Shown: positions 1-14,443 of the stretch, in pieces
Position numbering within the stretch: the first letter of the stretch is position 1
How the letters are laid out: each line of letters starts with the position of its first letter
NCBI GenBank assembly: GCA_034509925.1
Contig: CM067531.1
Coordinates: forward strand, 6,157,319 to 6,221,318
Direction of reading: 5' to 3'
DNA length: 64,000 nucleotides
DNA from: Hirudinaria manillensis
Taxonomy: Eukaryota > Annelida > Clitellata > Hirudinida > Hirudinidae
Position numbers and translations under genes: made by a program
Notes under the pieces: model-generated
Told to the model about the DNA's origin: nothing
The model's input: the letters and a program-made list of their open reading frames with translations, nothing else
Databases searched by the model: none

Positions 1-1301
1 TCAGAAATGTTTATATGATTGACATTTATAAATTTTGCATTTTGGCATGGACATTTTCAGACCTCTCTAACTCTATTTTAATTAAATTATTAAATTATTA
101 AACTATTTTTTTTATTTAATTAAACTATTAAAAATTAAAATTATTTACTGCATTGCCTCTAGAACTGATTTCTTAAATCATTTCTCTTGTAATGATTATT
201 GTGATAGCTTATTGACATTGACATTTATTTCAAAAGTTAGTGGAGGAAGAATTTCTTTTACTTTATCGTCCTCGAAACTAATCTAATCAGAGGCAAAAAA
301 GTAAAAAATGGATTGCAAACATGTCATCCATAGGAAAGGTTATGGGGGTTGCCTGTGAAAGATGATGGGATAGAGCCAAAAGCAGACGACATATGTGGAA
401 GAGGATTGGAGTGGGGGTTCAATTAAGTAAATTTTTATGGAAATCTTCCATAGAAGACCCCTTGCAACGCTTGATGAACCACATGATTAGGAATAAAATT
501 CTGAATATTGGCAATATTGTATTTGCTAAAAAAAGTTCATCTATAACTTTATTTTACATGACTTATTGAATTGTTTGTTGTTACATCAATCATAATAGAT
601 TTTGATGAACTGACAAGACAATCATTTATGGCATTAATTAAAATTTGCACAGGAATATGAATGACAGGATGGAATTTGAATTTTATTCTGAATATCAAGT
701 ATTTGTGATGAAAATATACACAAAAGGTGTATATTATGAGTATAAATCTTTAAAAGTGAACTATTTGACAGACCCATTTGTAATGTTGTATGAATTTGAC
801 ATTTTATCTCAGCAAAAAATTTGTGTGGGATGTCAAATATGAATCAAGGCCCTTTATTGGATCTCATTGTTATTGGATAAATGAAGCATTTACAAGTAAA
901 CTTTATTATTAATCATTAACAATCATTTTTCCAAAATATTGATCAAATCTTAAAAATACAAGGTAAAATCTCTTAATTACTTCCCTGACTGCAAATATAT
1001 CCTTAACTCCATGTGTTAGATAAACATTGTCAGGGCTCTGGTGGCATACTAGCAAGAGTTGGGGGTGTCATAGTAAATTTATTTTGTATTGAATTTTGTC
1101 TGGATCTTGGCAAAAATGGCATATTAGTGAGGTAGCATAGTAGCAAGATTTGATTGTATTTTAATGAAGAATCTCAATTTTTTTGGTACTTTTGCAATTT
1201 GGAACTACAAATTTTTTTTTGTTGATTTATTTTAAAAGATTCTCAACCCTTGTAAATCTCATCGATTAGATTTTAATGTATTTTTTTTATTTATTTATCA
1301 G
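1..1301. other. 5' flank of the P450 gene
   Basis: No convincing exon is visible in this AT-rich stretch. The P450 that follows lacks its N-terminal membrane anchor in the exons I can place, so a first coding exon probably lies here or beyond the window edge, but I could not identify it. A 65-codon open frame near 645-842 has AT-driven composition and no recognisable motif. Confidence 0.4.
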
Positions 1302-4157
1302 GGTTCTAAAAAGGTGACAACTATCCCAGGTCCAGAACCAATTGATCCACTGTTAGCATTTTCTGTACATTTTCAAATTATAAAATTGGTGATTATTTTA
1401 AATCTGGAACTTTGCTATGAGTTGATTTTTAATTGTTTGAGATAAATCACAACAATTCAATATAAATTATTAAAGTACAGGTCATGTATACCTTTATATA
1501 ACTAGTCAAGTAAACTAATGAAGAAATGTTTCTAGTTTTTTATTGGACTTTGGATCATAGTTATTTTAGTGAATAATTTTTCCATTGGAATTTTATTTAA
1601 TTCCTGCAATAATTTATTTATTAAATTTCAAAATTTGAGATTTATCCATGTTAAATTTATAATGTTTTCATTGGTTGTTTCCAGTGAGGGGAACTTTCCT
1701 GACATTAAATCCAGTGGCAGTTTGAATGAGTTTCTTGAAAAGATCCATGACACTTATGGGCCAATTGCATCATTCTGGGCAGGAACACAGCTTTGTGTCA
1801 GTGTGGCCTCCTCCCCATTATTTGAAGAGCAATCTCATCTGTTTGATCGTCCAGGTCATTTAATTTCTTAACAAGCCTACTGTTATAGGTTGTAAAATTA
1901 TAGGAATTACTAATTTTTTATGATAATCTCTTTTTTAATTAATTTTTGTGATTATTTTTATGATTTATGATAATTTTATGATAATCTAATATGCCACAGA
2001 AATTACTCAAATTTTACTATAATATGTTATGTTTATAAAACTTATACACTTATGGAATTGGGTAAAGTAGTTAATTATTAATTCAATTATGAAATAATTA
2101 TTTAGCCAAGTTTTTATAAATAAATTTATAAACACTATTTACATAGCATGCTAAAATTTGAGTAATTATCATGATATAAAACATGAGTTATAAAAAATGG
2201 CTGCTTCCTGTCTACATTGGGTGGAGTGTGTGTACCTTGATAACATATGGTACTTTTGTTGTTAGTGAATTTTGGATTGATTTTATTTGGACCAAAATTT
2301 TGTATTTGTTTTAAGGTGAATTATTTAGAGCTGCGGCTTTGCTCTGGGATGAGAATTCTTTATTCATGCTGAATGGTTTGGACGGAAGGAAAAAACACTC
2401 GTTCATCAAAGAATGTCTTGGTAGCAGCTTCACTGAATTCTTTTTGAGCAACAATTCTAAAGTTGGTTGATCCTTACATTTGTTCTAATTTGTTTTTGGA
2501 GTAATTAGTTTGACCATTTGCAATTCATGTACTCTATGCATTTCCTTAATTATAGCATCAATATTGGTGATCATCCATAATTATATCTAAATGAATGTTC
2601 AACTGCTTCAGCTACTTATTCAGCAAGTGAAGATTTGGTCTAAGCTCCCTGCTGACCAATACTTTCCTCTCTATGAAAAGGCCTCCAGTTTTGTCCTAAA
2701 GTCAGTTGTAACCTCTTTTCTAGGATTCAGTGGCTTTGAACATGAACCAGATTTAGTGTCTTTGAAAGGAAGTCTTGAAAATGTCAGTAGATGTCTTTTT
2801 GTATTAGATAGATTTCCACCTTTATTCTAATTTTGTTTTCTGTTTTCAAAGATGCTGTTGGAAGTTGAACATTACATCCTTGATGTTCAGGATGTTGATG
2901 GAAAGAGAGAAAAGAGGTTAAATCAATGTTGGTTGCATATTTTTGTTTATGTCTAGTTATGTGGTTAATGGAAAGTTTAATAAATTACTATTTCGATTTT
3001 CAGACAAAGAAAGTGTTAAAACATTTATTTCCCATGCCTTAAAATCAAGGAAGTCAGAATGCAAGTTGAATCAGACACTCTTGCCCATTGACAAAATTTT
3101 GAACTTGACAGAGGAAGAAGCTCAAAATGACCTCCTTGTTCTTGTTTGTGATGCTTATTTCAAATGTTCTTCATTTCTTACATGGTTTGGATATTTCCTT
3201 GCCCTTGAGCCTGATGTCCAAGACAGGATAAGAGGAGAACTCACATCCACTGAGGCTGATGAGCTTAGCATACAAGATATTTCAAGATTTGAGTAATTTT
3301 TTTTATTAATTTAAATTCTCTTATTGGTGAAAGGTGCTAACAATCATTTATGTTTCAGTTATTTTCAGCTAGTCATTAAAGAAGTTTTGAGATGTGCTGC
3401 CATTGTTCCATACACTGCCAGATACCAAAACACTGAAAGTCAACTTGGATCTCATAGTATACCAGCCAAGGTTATTTGAAGGAGTTTGTTGTGAAGTTAA
3501 TTTTAATTATATTAATACAATAATTGAATTAATTAATTAATGTAATGAGCTTCTTCCAGACTCCTGTACTTCATGCCCTTGGAGTTGCTTCTAACGATTC
3601 CAAGATTTTTGATAACCCAGAAGAGTTAGTGAAAGCAAAATTTGATTCTGTAGTTAGTTAGATGTCAGTTAATCTGAATAGCGACCTAGCAAACTAATCT
3701 AAGAGCATTCTAAGTGCATTTTTACTTTTGTTTGTTTTTTCTGATTGGCATGCCAAAGAATCAATGATATATCTTGTTTAAGATGGCAGAAGAGCAGCCA
3801 TCTTACTTTAATAGGCAGCTGGTGAATTTTACAGCTGACCTTTCTGTGCTTCTCTGCTTTTCCGCATTCCGTGCAGTGAGGTATTGTAGATGATTGTAGT
3901 TGATGCTGTTTGACAGATTTAATCCAGAGAGGTTCAAGGATGTAAAACCATCTAATTTCTCCTGCAATCCTTTTGGGTTTGCTGGACAACGAACTTGCCC
4001 TGGCTCTCAAATTGCAATCATCCAAGTGGCTATATTTTATGCTCATCTGTTGAAATCTTTCGAACTGGAATTGGCACCTAATCAAATTGCTGCACCAAAC
4101 CATGGCTTCTATGTCAGGCCAAAAGAAGAAATTTGGTTGAATTTGAAGTTGCGATAG
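1302..4157 (+). CDS. CYP20A1: Cytochrome P450, CYP20A1-like (first exon not found)
   Basis: Haem monooxygenase of the CYP20 family; the physiological substrate of this family is not established. Exons I place, with matching phases: 1302-1351, 1685-1854, 2316-2461, 2612 to about 2790, about 2849-2917, 3004-3292, 3359-3470, 3560-3628 and 3900-4157. The region EGNFPDIKSSGSLNEFL aligns with the N-terminal part of human CYP20A1. The K-helix E-x-x-R is present (KEVLR, near 3385), as is a PERF-type motif (NPERF). The haem loop near 3970 reads FGFAGQRTCPG, so the cysteine ligand and the G-x-R-x-C-x-G signature are intact. The I-helix lacks the usual A/G-G-x-x-T, as in vertebrate CYP20A1. The N-terminal anchor exon and the exact ends of exons 4-5 are not resolved. 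Family assignment is strong; exon borders in the middle are weaker. Confidence 0.88.
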
Positions 4158-4310
4158 TATGGAAACATCTTGCACTGGGTTTGAATTGACTCAGAATTTG
4201 TTTGATCGCTGTTCATCATTTAAAGATTAAAATATGTGACCATAGTTACATTTTTTTTGCCATCTTCACAGAGTATTTTGTAACTTAAACTCGCTTGTGG
4301 TCTGGGGATC

Positions 4311-4316
4311 AATAAA
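4311..4316 (+). terminator. Candidate polyadenylation signal of the P450 gene
   Basis: AATAAA hexamer about 155 bases after the P450 stop codon. Such hexamers are common by chance in AT-rich DNA, so this is only a likely site. Confidence 0.4.
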
Positions 4317-5089
4317 TTATGTATCTGAATAATGGACAGTTGGTCTCGCCTTACTTGGGTTTATTGTTAAAAAACTGAGACACCTTAAATTTGAAAAATT
4401 TGTTGTAGAGTTCAGGTGTTTAGATCGTAGACCAAGCTGTTATTAAAAACGAATAATGCCAAATGTAATGTTACTAATGAATGTAAAGTAATTTTAAAAT
4501 CAAATGCTTACATCAACCTTTATGAAATATTTGCAGTTGTGCGACACAATGTTATTCGTACCAAAGTGAATATTTACTCGGGCGCTATTCAATTTCCTCT
4601 GCTCAGTCGAAGACAAATCAGGTATCTTTTCGGGAGAATCACGCTTGTTAAAGGCCACTAAAAGCATTTCACAATAGGTCATGGATGTAAATTATACAGG
4701 AAAACAACTCTGAAAACCAAATGTTTCAGCGCAAAAGTAGTTGTGGAATTAGTTAGATGAGGAGACTGCTTTAAGGTTCAGTAGAAATTATTGAAATAGC
4801 ACTTTCAAAATTAGACTGCGGAGTTAAAAAAGAGTGGTTTATTACATAGACTTTAGTCTGCTTGAACCGCTATAAATTGCAATTAAGTATATATGCCTAC
4901 CATAAAGTACACAGGATATCTGTATACTTTGAAGAAATTTCGGCGATGAATAAGCTTTTTTTGATAATTTACTTTTTTGATATTTTAGTTTATAAGATTG
5001 AATTTTAATGAGTTTTTGTGATTTAATCCATAAATCTTTTTCCTGAATAGGCAAATTATTTCATTTTGAGTTGGTATTTCATAAAATAA
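4317..5089. other. Intergenic, nothing recognised
   Basis: AT-rich DNA between the P450 gene and the VCP retrocopy. Short open frames on the minus strand show no motif. No obvious poly(A) tract marks the 3' end of the retrocopy on this side. Confidence 0.4.
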
Positions 5090-7150
<2,061 letters not shown>

Positions 7151-7194
7151 CAATGTGTTGAATGTTTTGGATTATTTGATTTTCCAGCAAACAA

Positions 7195-7330
7195 AAAATT
7201 AATTTTAAACAATATATATATATATTAAATAAATATATAAAAATTAATTTTAAATAATATATATATTAAATAAATATATAAAAATTAGTTTTAAATAATA
7301 TATATATATTAATTATAAATATAATTATTG
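7195..7330. repeat. AT-rich minisatellite, about 3 copies of a 43-45 bp unit
   Basis: A unit of TA-rich sequence followed by AAATAAATATATAAAAATTA and then TTTTAA repeats about three times with small changes in the length of the TA run. It lies just outside the 5' end of the VCP retrocopy, so it may flank the insertion site. Confidence 0.8.
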
Positions 7331-9445
7331 GTTATTATTACTATTATTATGATTAATTATCTAATACTATAACCTTTCGTAATATCGCAATATTTTATCT
7401 ATTTACAATATTTTATTATACATATATTTATTACTATTTGTGATATTGTAATTAATTTAATGGTTAATTTTATAAATTTAGCAATAAACAAATAATAACT
7501 CAAACTGAAACGAGACGAAGTAGATTGGAAAGTAATTATGGCTTTAGTAAAATGAGTAGCATTTCTTCAGGAGTGGAAATAAAATGGAAAAACCTCAAGC
7601 ATGCGTGACAGGATGCGTCCCCACTTCCGTTCTCAAGTTGCCGTTCTGGAGTCCATAAATTGATTTCAAAAAATTAAATTAGAGCGGCAAATAAAATCTG
7701 AATGTAGCAGTCTCGAATATCTTAACGAATGCGGATCTCGCAACTTATTGAATTTACTTGGAAGCATAATGTTGAGGTCGCGTCTGTTGAGAACATTACA
7801 TGGGGACCTCTGTCATGCAAACCAACCTCCGTCGATCTCCAAACAATCATTTTCCTTTCAACAGACACGGTCGTCCGGCCAAGTTTTATAATTCAATGAT
7901 TTTTCTACTTTCTGCATTTTCTTCATCGACCCAACTACGTGCCGGGAAAAGCCGAGCATCTGTCTTCTAATTGACTCGGTTGACTCCTTCCTCATTCAGA
8001 ATTTCATCGCATTTTTCAAAACTATGTAAACATAACGTGATTAGACCGGTGACAGTTGTCTTTATGCCAGTTCTGGACCTCCGCTCCGATGATATTTACT
8101 CGTGCAAGTTGACAAAAACACTAATCAATGCTACTGCGACCGAGAATTATATTATTTCACATTAAAATAAAACCTTATTGCATCAAAATCATCCTATTTG
8201 ATTATTTTAAACTTATTTTTAACAGCATTGTCAAAGTCAAGTTTAACTTCGCATTAGATCATTTTACATACTTTCTCATCGAGTGGCTGATCTATAAAGG
8301 TGGTCAGCAAGATTTGGGAGAAAAATTTAACATTTGGATCAAAATTTGGAGGAATGAGAAAATTTAACAATGGGAGGGGCAAGGACCGAGAAAATGTAAG
8401 AAAATATTAAATTTAAAAGTTGAATCCGATAATGCCCGGTCACCAAGCTTAAAAATTTCTTTTTCGAATCGCTCTAGATCAGAGGTCTTCAAATGGCGGT
8501 CCGCGGTCCAGACAAAGGATGTCAAAGTGACCGCAGACATTGAAACTATATATAGTTGTTTTCAATACTTACAAAATACATGCTCTGAATTAGCCTTTTT
8601 GGACGTGAACTGGCTTTAACTGGATAAAACTTTTTTTCAGTAACATAATTAAAAAGCAGAGAATGCGATTGGAAGACGAGGGACATTGCTTGAGTGACAC
8701 AATATCATTGATAACGGATTTCCAGATATTGACAAAACAAAAAATATCATCTATCACACCAAGTAAAATATGCAATTACATAATTATCAGATTAAATGGG
8801 GTTTTATTTGGTAGAAACAAAACATACTTATCAAGACAACTTAAAAACTCGCAACTATTTAATGACTTGTGTAGTTAGTAACTTTAGTTATCCATACGTC
8901 ACAAAACATCTTAAATTTAATCATGTAATGGAGGTTGTTTGAATACTTGAAAACAGAATAATGTTAATATTCCAAAGTACTAAATGGTAACTAATATTTT
9001 TAAACCTCTCCCTCGGATGCTAATCACAAATAAAATTTGGCCCTTCATAAAATTTCATTTGATGCCTCTTCCCTAGATCCGCTGTTGTTCTCATTTTCAA
9101 ACTAGTTTTAATTTTTCATTGAAACTAGGAAACAGTTGTCTCTGAAGTTTTTAAACTATAAATCGTTAATAAGCTCACCTGATTCCTGGATACATCCAAA
9201 GATATCTTTAATTTGCATTACTCTTCATTGAAAGATATTCAGTCCAAATAAGGAACAAATCGAAAACCTTTTCAAGCTAATGAGTAGGCTTATCAGAATC
9301 ATCTTTTCGTATCATTTAATTAAAACGATGATCTTTGAAGTGATAATCAAGTCAAAGAATTGTTAAAAATCATTATTTTATTAGTTATTTGAAGTTAAAG
9401 AGTATCTTAAAAGTTCAAATTTGAAAGCACGTTTAAAAAAAGCTT
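7331..9445. other. Intergenic with unidentified remnants
   Basis: No intact gene. On the minus strand between about 8110 and 7690 there are interrupted stretches that look protein-like (for example about 45 codons without a stop near 7860-7725), which suggests a decayed coding sequence that I could not identify. A hAT-like terminus sits at 8480. The rest shows nothing recognisable. Confidence 0.35.
8480..8510. mobile_element. hAT-like terminal inverted repeat remnant
   Basis: CAGAGGTCTTCAAA followed by GCGGTCCGCGGTCC is the typical start of a hAT-superfamily element (C-A-G-x-G-G-T-x-x-T-C-A-A-A then a GGCCCGCGGGCC-like palindrome). The other end was not located; a remnant of the coding part may extend to about 8780. 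Confidence 0.5.
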
Positions 9446-10081
9446 TTAAGATATATGCAAGACATGATTCAAATACGATATGTAACATATCGCCAAGCGT
9501 AAAATTTCAATTTTCGAAAGTTTTTTGTCAGGTGGAAGCGTTGGCAGAAGTTTTCTGAGTTTTCCAAAAGCCATGTTGAACGCCTCGACTCTCACTCTTT
9601 CTCTGGAAGCGTGAGCACTTCTGTACTTTTCTGTGGCCCTTCTGCTTCTCCTTCTTTCTTCTCTCGTCTGAATGCCAGGTGAACGTACGAATCCATTCTG
9701 CAACTCGCCAGCTCGAGCAGATTCTGTCGTTATGGCACGAAAGCCTTTGGAACTCGCATAACCGATTGCATGAAACGTTTTTCTTTTCATTTCGTGGCTT
9801 CTGCTTGTCTTTGAAGAAAGCGGTTTGTGGCAACGTGGTGCATCGCCTTCCTCGTTACGAAAATAACTGCAAACTTCTGACGAACTCTGACTTGCAGTGG
9901 AATCTTCAAAATTAATTTTCCAGTTGCATTTCAATTCCGCGATGTTCATACGTTTCAGGTGATCCAAGTTTTCTTCGCAACAAAAGCAAGCCTGGCCGTT
10001 ATTTAATTCTCCAAAAATTAAAACTTCTTTTACGGGCTCTTGGGTAAAATTAGGTGAAAGACTGTATTGTTCTGAGTTCAT
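9446..10081 (-). CDS. NHLH: NHLH/HEN family bHLH transcription factor
   Basis: 211-residue single-exon frame. I start at the ATG at 10081 rather than at the upstream TTG. The last 60 residues form a complete basic helix-loop-helix domain: basic region [18 protein letters not shown], helix 1 [13 protein letters not shown], loop [10 protein letters not shown], helix 2 [16 protein letters not shown], ending five residues from the stop. This matches vertebrate NHLH1/NHLH2 and insect HLH4C almost residue for residue, including the E-box contact Glu (the E of SRERVR). In animals these are nuclear factors of differentiating neurons that bind E-boxes as dimers with E proteins. The N-terminal 140 residues are not conserved and contain a Cys-rich patch (ACFCCEE) and an Arg-rich stretch before the basic region. 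A 5' untranslated exon cannot be excluded. Confidence 0.92.
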   Translation of the reverse strand: MNSEQYSLSPNFTQEPVKEVLIFGELNNGQACFCCEENLDHLKRMNIAELKCNWKINFEDSTASQSSSEVCSYFRNEEGDAPRCHKPLSSKTSRSHEMKRKTFHAIGYASSKGFRAITTESARAGELQNGFVRSPGIQTREERRRSRRATEKYRSAHASRERVRVEAFNMAFGKLRKLLPTLPPDKKLSKIEILRLAICYISYLNHVLHIS

Positions 10082-11095
10082 TTTCAAGAAATAAAAAATT
10101 AGATTGTTAACAGTATAAGTATGTGCTTAGATGACAACTTCGTGAAGCAAAAGGAAAGGTGCCACGAAGTGGAGGACTTACCAAAAGCTTATAAAGCTAC
10201 TGGAGAACCGCCCATTCGATCATGGGCGTGTGCAACTCTCCGAAATGAATCAAAGGCGAATGATGGCCACCGTGCGTTATCCAGCTGAAGTTTCCGCCTT
10301 TCATTATCTCTGGACATGTGGGGAGGTGTGGACGCGTAATCAATCTAAGGACAAAAACAAACAATAAAATGAAGTCTGTTTTTATAAATAACTGGTCGAA
10401 ATTTCCAAGGCGTTTATTAGCCTTACATGGACTTTTAGGATATATTTATGCGACTTTATTTTCTAGTTTGTAATCGAATTTTAATAATTCTAAAAATATT
10501 TAAAAAATCGCAAAGTTCTAAACTTTGCTTAGGCTAATAACTTCTGACTTATGGCTAACGAGTTGTGAATTTGAATAAAATGCAATTGAGGTTGAGGTGT
10601 AACACAAAAACTGCAGTTTGCTAACATTTAATTGAATTTGAAATAAATACTTAAATAATTATGGAAAATAAATTTTATTTTTGCTTGTGACTCTGAACTT
10701 TTATAGATTTTCTATATAGGCGTTTTTGATCTGCAGATGAGGACAAATTCAAGTCTTTAAAAACAAGAATTTGTCCGTTTTCAATATCATTGAAGACGCT
10801 TTCCTAAATCCATATATAATAACGTTAAATATCGGTATTTTGTTCTATAAACATGTTATGGGCGTCAAGTAATATGTAAGAAGTCTTAATAATGTTAATG
10901 AACTTTTGTGAAACCTTTAATAACAAATTTTATATATCTATAGACGCTAGTTTGTGTCGTATTTTATTTTATTTGAATTTTTATCGGCATTTTATATCTA
11001 AAAATGTGAGGTATTACACAAGTAATTCAAATATGTTTTTAAATTTAATCTTCCGTCTGGCGCAACCAATCCGACTTCTCCCTTTTCCAAATTTT
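10082..11095. other. 5' flank of the NHLH gene
   Basis: About 1 kb upstream of the bHLH gene. The 10140-10340 part is less AT-rich than its surroundings and could hold the promoter or a 5' untranslated exon. No coding signal was recognised. Confidence 0.3.
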
Positions 11096-11099
11096 GGCT

Positions 11100-11132
11100 C
11101 TCCCTCCAAAGTGTTCTAGATCCGCCCCTAAG
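11100..11132 (-). mobile_element. hAT-like terminus, minus orientation
   Basis: Read on the minus strand the stretch gives GGGGCGGATCTAGAACACT, which resembles the CAGTGGCGGATC-type ends of small hAT-like elements; a related start occurs at 22151 on the plus strand. The first bases CAGT are not preserved. Weak evidence. Confidence 0.35.
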
Positions 11133-11227
11133 TTAAGTCAATTAAATTTTCGAGTACGGTTGCATAAATTTTTATTTCGAAGACCTCGCCCAAGGAACGA
11201 TGAGGGACGCACAGCTACCATCCCAGC

Positions 11228-11345
11228 TAACACACCCCGGAGGGGTCCGCCCGGGCATATTTCCGGGTCCCGCGTAGGGGGCCCCAAGGGACCCGTGCGG
11301 GCTGCCGGGCTACTAGGTTGCCCACTGCCTTTTATTCCGAGTACG
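11228..11345 (+). repeat. GC-rich interspersed repeat, copy A
   Basis: A sharply GC-rich island in AT-rich DNA, containing CACCCCGGAGGGGTCC and GGACCCGTGCGGGCTGCC. The same words in the same order occur on the other strand at 14787-14932, and a looser relative at 61556-61632. Self-complementary GGG/CCC runs could fold into hairpins. It abuts a decayed Gypsy element, so it may be part of that element's flank, but the copy at 14.8 kb has no such neighbour that I can see. Confidence 0.65.
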
Positions 11346-11639
11346 GCTTGAGAAAGACAGCACTCCATCATGCAGAGCTCCGCCCATTTGTTTAGCCGTT
11401 AATTCGTGAAAACTCACTTTAAATAGCTCCAAACGTTATTTAGTGAGCACATTCACGTTACATAATATCCTCTGCACCAACGACTACTTTAGCGAGAAGT
11501 TTCAAACTAGATAAAATCAAAATTGTTTAGCTGATACGGGCAAAACGGACAACCCGCCTTTAGCCCTCGCGGGCCCCCCCGGCTGGGATAGGTCACTGAT
11601 TACTTAAGAAATGGATACCAAAGCCGAAGCTTGTAGGGG

Positions 11640-12360
11640 GTGCAGCCTATCTAGGACTGCGATAGGACATCAATCTTGTTGATAGATTAGTCTTGAACGA
11701 TCAGATGATACCGCCATTCTGTGAGCGTAAGATCCTTTTTAAGGAAATTGCACGCAGCACACCAAGGCATTGACAAAATGAAAAAGTTAGTTAGAAATTA
11801 AGTCTATTGGCCGGGCATCAATAAACTCATAGAAAAAATCTTTTACCACGTAACGCCAACCCCAATAATAGCACCCTTCCGAAGAGAGATCCTGATGCCT
11901 CACGAAGTTCCACACAGGAAAGATTGGATTGGGCATCCTCCCTCTGAACTCTCAGGATTATCTTATAATAGTTAATTGCTTTATCGAGTTTTTTGAAGTA
12001 ATTCAGTGGCGTGCAACGTAATCGCCGTTTAACTCAGAACCGTGTCGCAAGTTCATTACAGGATGGGGATTCTAATGGTGTATACCATGCACTAGGGCCA
12101 GGCAGGGATTGGGCTTGCAGATCTATACAACATACAACGTATTTTCAAACTGAATGGCATCCAAGCTGTTAAGCTCAGCCCAAGGAATAACTTGATTTTG
12201 GGAATTGATGCTTAACTCGGACATTTCCCACTTCTGTGATTGACTTATGGGTTACCAGTTGTCGGGAAACTGTTAGAACCCAAAGCAATCTCACAAGCCA
12301 GGCAGCAACTGCAGGAAGTTCATGAAAAGTCAGAAAAATCATGTCATGAATCGCTCACTG
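11640..12360 (+). mobile_element. Decayed Ty3/Gypsy-type integrase fragment
   Basis: Plus-strand translation, with several stops and frame changes, shows the zinc-binding and core arrangement of a retroelement integrase: an H-x-G-I segment, then the hallmark VYWPGI near 11800, then further integrase-like blocks to about 12340 including the post-integrase region. No intact frame longer than about 40 codons survives, and no long terminal repeats were recognised. A dead fragment of an LTR retrotransposon. Confidence 0.75.
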
Positions 12361-12770
12361 TATCATTGAAACCTTTATCCTGACAATAGATTTTTAAAAT
12401 TGATAGCATCTAGAGGAAAGTATGAATAAAGTTAGAGTATCCCAAAGTATAGAGGGGCAACAAATAGTCAGGGTTTCATCTGGAACAGGAGATTCATATC
12501 TCTTATGCATGAAATTGGAGATCCATGAATTCATTTTTCACCAACCAGTCACACAAACATAGACCAACCCTCATCAGCTGCAGTACAAGAGATGCGAGAG
12601 AACTCAAGTTTACGTCTTCCTGCCCTAAATCCTTCCCCAAATCACAAAGCCTTAAAGATAGCTTGTGAATACTGACAATTGACTTCATCAAGTTGAATAT
12701 TTATAATTGTAGTCATTGAGCCAAAATGTAATGAGCAATTTATATGTGCTATTCAAAACACAACACACTT

Positions 12771-13654
12771 TCAAAAAGATCCCTTCTTCCAAAATTTGTA
12801 AACAACAATATCCTCACTCTGAAAATCAGGATTTAGATATTCCATGGGTATTTTTTCAATAAAAAATACTGACTTGATCAGCTACAAGAAAAAAGAACTT
12901 TATCAAAATCAATTTATTAAATAATTTTAAGTAGGATAAAAAGTAGAATAAACACTGACCTCAAAGAACTTTGCTTCTATGTTCTTTTTATGTCTAGATG
13001 TCCTGATCTCATAACAAAAATAAATAACTGTGTGATGATCACAAAGATGACACAGTGTTTTGAATAATGGCTCAACACCCTTCATAGAAAAACATTTAAT
13101 TTAGTGATTTAGAACATCTAATTCTCTGGAGCACATTCCCCACCTCATCATAATAAATGCAATCTGCCAAAAATATATAATCTGGATGTGGAAGAAAGTC
13201 TTCAATACTGTCACCCCATTTCAATATTTTGGCCTGAATTTGACCTCTGATGGCAGATTTATTGGAGTTAATGTTATAATTTATTAGTGGAATAAATTCT
13301 TCAAGATCAGTCACCGTGCAATTTGCCCTGCAACATATTTACAAGCTTATAAATCATCTGGATCAGAATATTTTAGTCTACAAACCCGTTTATCGACGCC
13401 TGTATACCAACCAGTCCCGTTCCTGAGCCAAGTTCAATCACGTATTTACCACTTAAAATTCCCTCTCCACATTTATCTTGAAAGTACGGCATATCAAGAA
13501 AATGACTTAGTACAAGCGCCGCATCCCAAACGACACAACCTACATCCCCCAACTCAAGCTGAGAAATGTTAAGGACGATCCCATCTGCTCGATGAAACTC
13601 CCGCACGAAACTATTGCTTAGATCCATTTGACTATTAAAATTATTAAAATTCAT
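12771..13654 (-). CDS. VCPKMT: Protein-lysine methyltransferase VCPKMT (METTL21D)
   Basis: SAM-dependent methyltransferase of the METTL21 group; the human enzyme trimethylates VCP/p97 on a lysine in its D1 domain. Four exons on the minus strand with matching phases: 13654-13386, 13327-13144, 13079-12960, 12881-12771. The predicted protein is 227 residues against 229 in human. Visible signatures: VGCVVWDAALVLSHFL near the N-terminus, the SAM-binding motif I VIELGSGTGLVG, acidic loop VTDLEE, KILKWG, and the post-motif DCIYYDE, followed by EPLFKTL and a C-terminal EKIPMEY-SEDI block, all as in the human protein. Introns are 58, 64 and 78 bp. All catalytic features are intact, so the gene looks functional. 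Confidence 0.95.
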
Positions 13655-14443
13655 TAAAGAGACTCAAGTTAAAACTGTCCGAAATGACCACAATATTATC
13701 AATAAGAAATTAAATCTCGCCCAGCGGATTGTCCACCACTGTTGACAACTTGCAACGTGTATTTGTTTTTCGTTATCTATATTATGATTCAATTTAATAA
13801 ATAGATATTCAATACTTATTTAAGTCTTCATAAAAAATATTCAATGAAGATCTTTGAGAGTGTGCTCACTAACGTTTGGAGCTATAATTAAATATATTTA
13901 GCTCCAATTTTCATAAAGGCATAAAATGGGCGGAGCATGATGAAGCGCGGATATTACAAGGCCAGAGTCTGTCTCTTGGTCCGATTTGCATCTGTTAGGA
14001 ATAGACTGTTTGGAATGGGATGTGTGTTACTGTTAATACTTTGCTGGTCAAACTTGAAGATAGTTTTTAATTTGATAGTTCATTGAAAACTTTCAAGCTA
14101 AGGTTTTTTCTGCATCATCTCTTTAGAATGAGTGTCATTTTGGTCAACATGCACCCAAAAGCGTAAAGTAGCGAAGCGAGTGTCTAAAATAGTGGATTCA
14201 TTCTAGACTGTTACTTTTGTGATTGAAAATGCAGATTTTCCAGGAGTGCATTTCCCTGTTAGAGATTTTTAGTCTTCTAGGAAGTTTTAAAGGATGATTC
14301 TATAAAATCCCATTTGATTAGTGTAAGGGTAACATTTTAGTATTTGTTTAATAATTTTTCATTTTTTATTAAGATCTCTGCTTTATGTATCAGTGGGAGC
14401 TACGACCTAAATACAACAATAAAAAAGATAATTGAAGCAGCTT
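13655..14443. other. Intergenic or 5' region between VCPKMT and the 63-residue ORF
   Basis: About 790 bp holding the shared upstream region of the minus-strand VCPKMT gene and the plus-strand small ORF. A short frame beginning ATGATGAAGCGCGG near 13938 could be a first exon of the downstream transcript, but I could not link it in frame. Confidence 0.3.

Noticed and set aside
3699..4175. 158-codon minus-strand frame
   Set aside because: It is the shadow of the P450 haem-binding exon, which is clearly coding on the plus strand.
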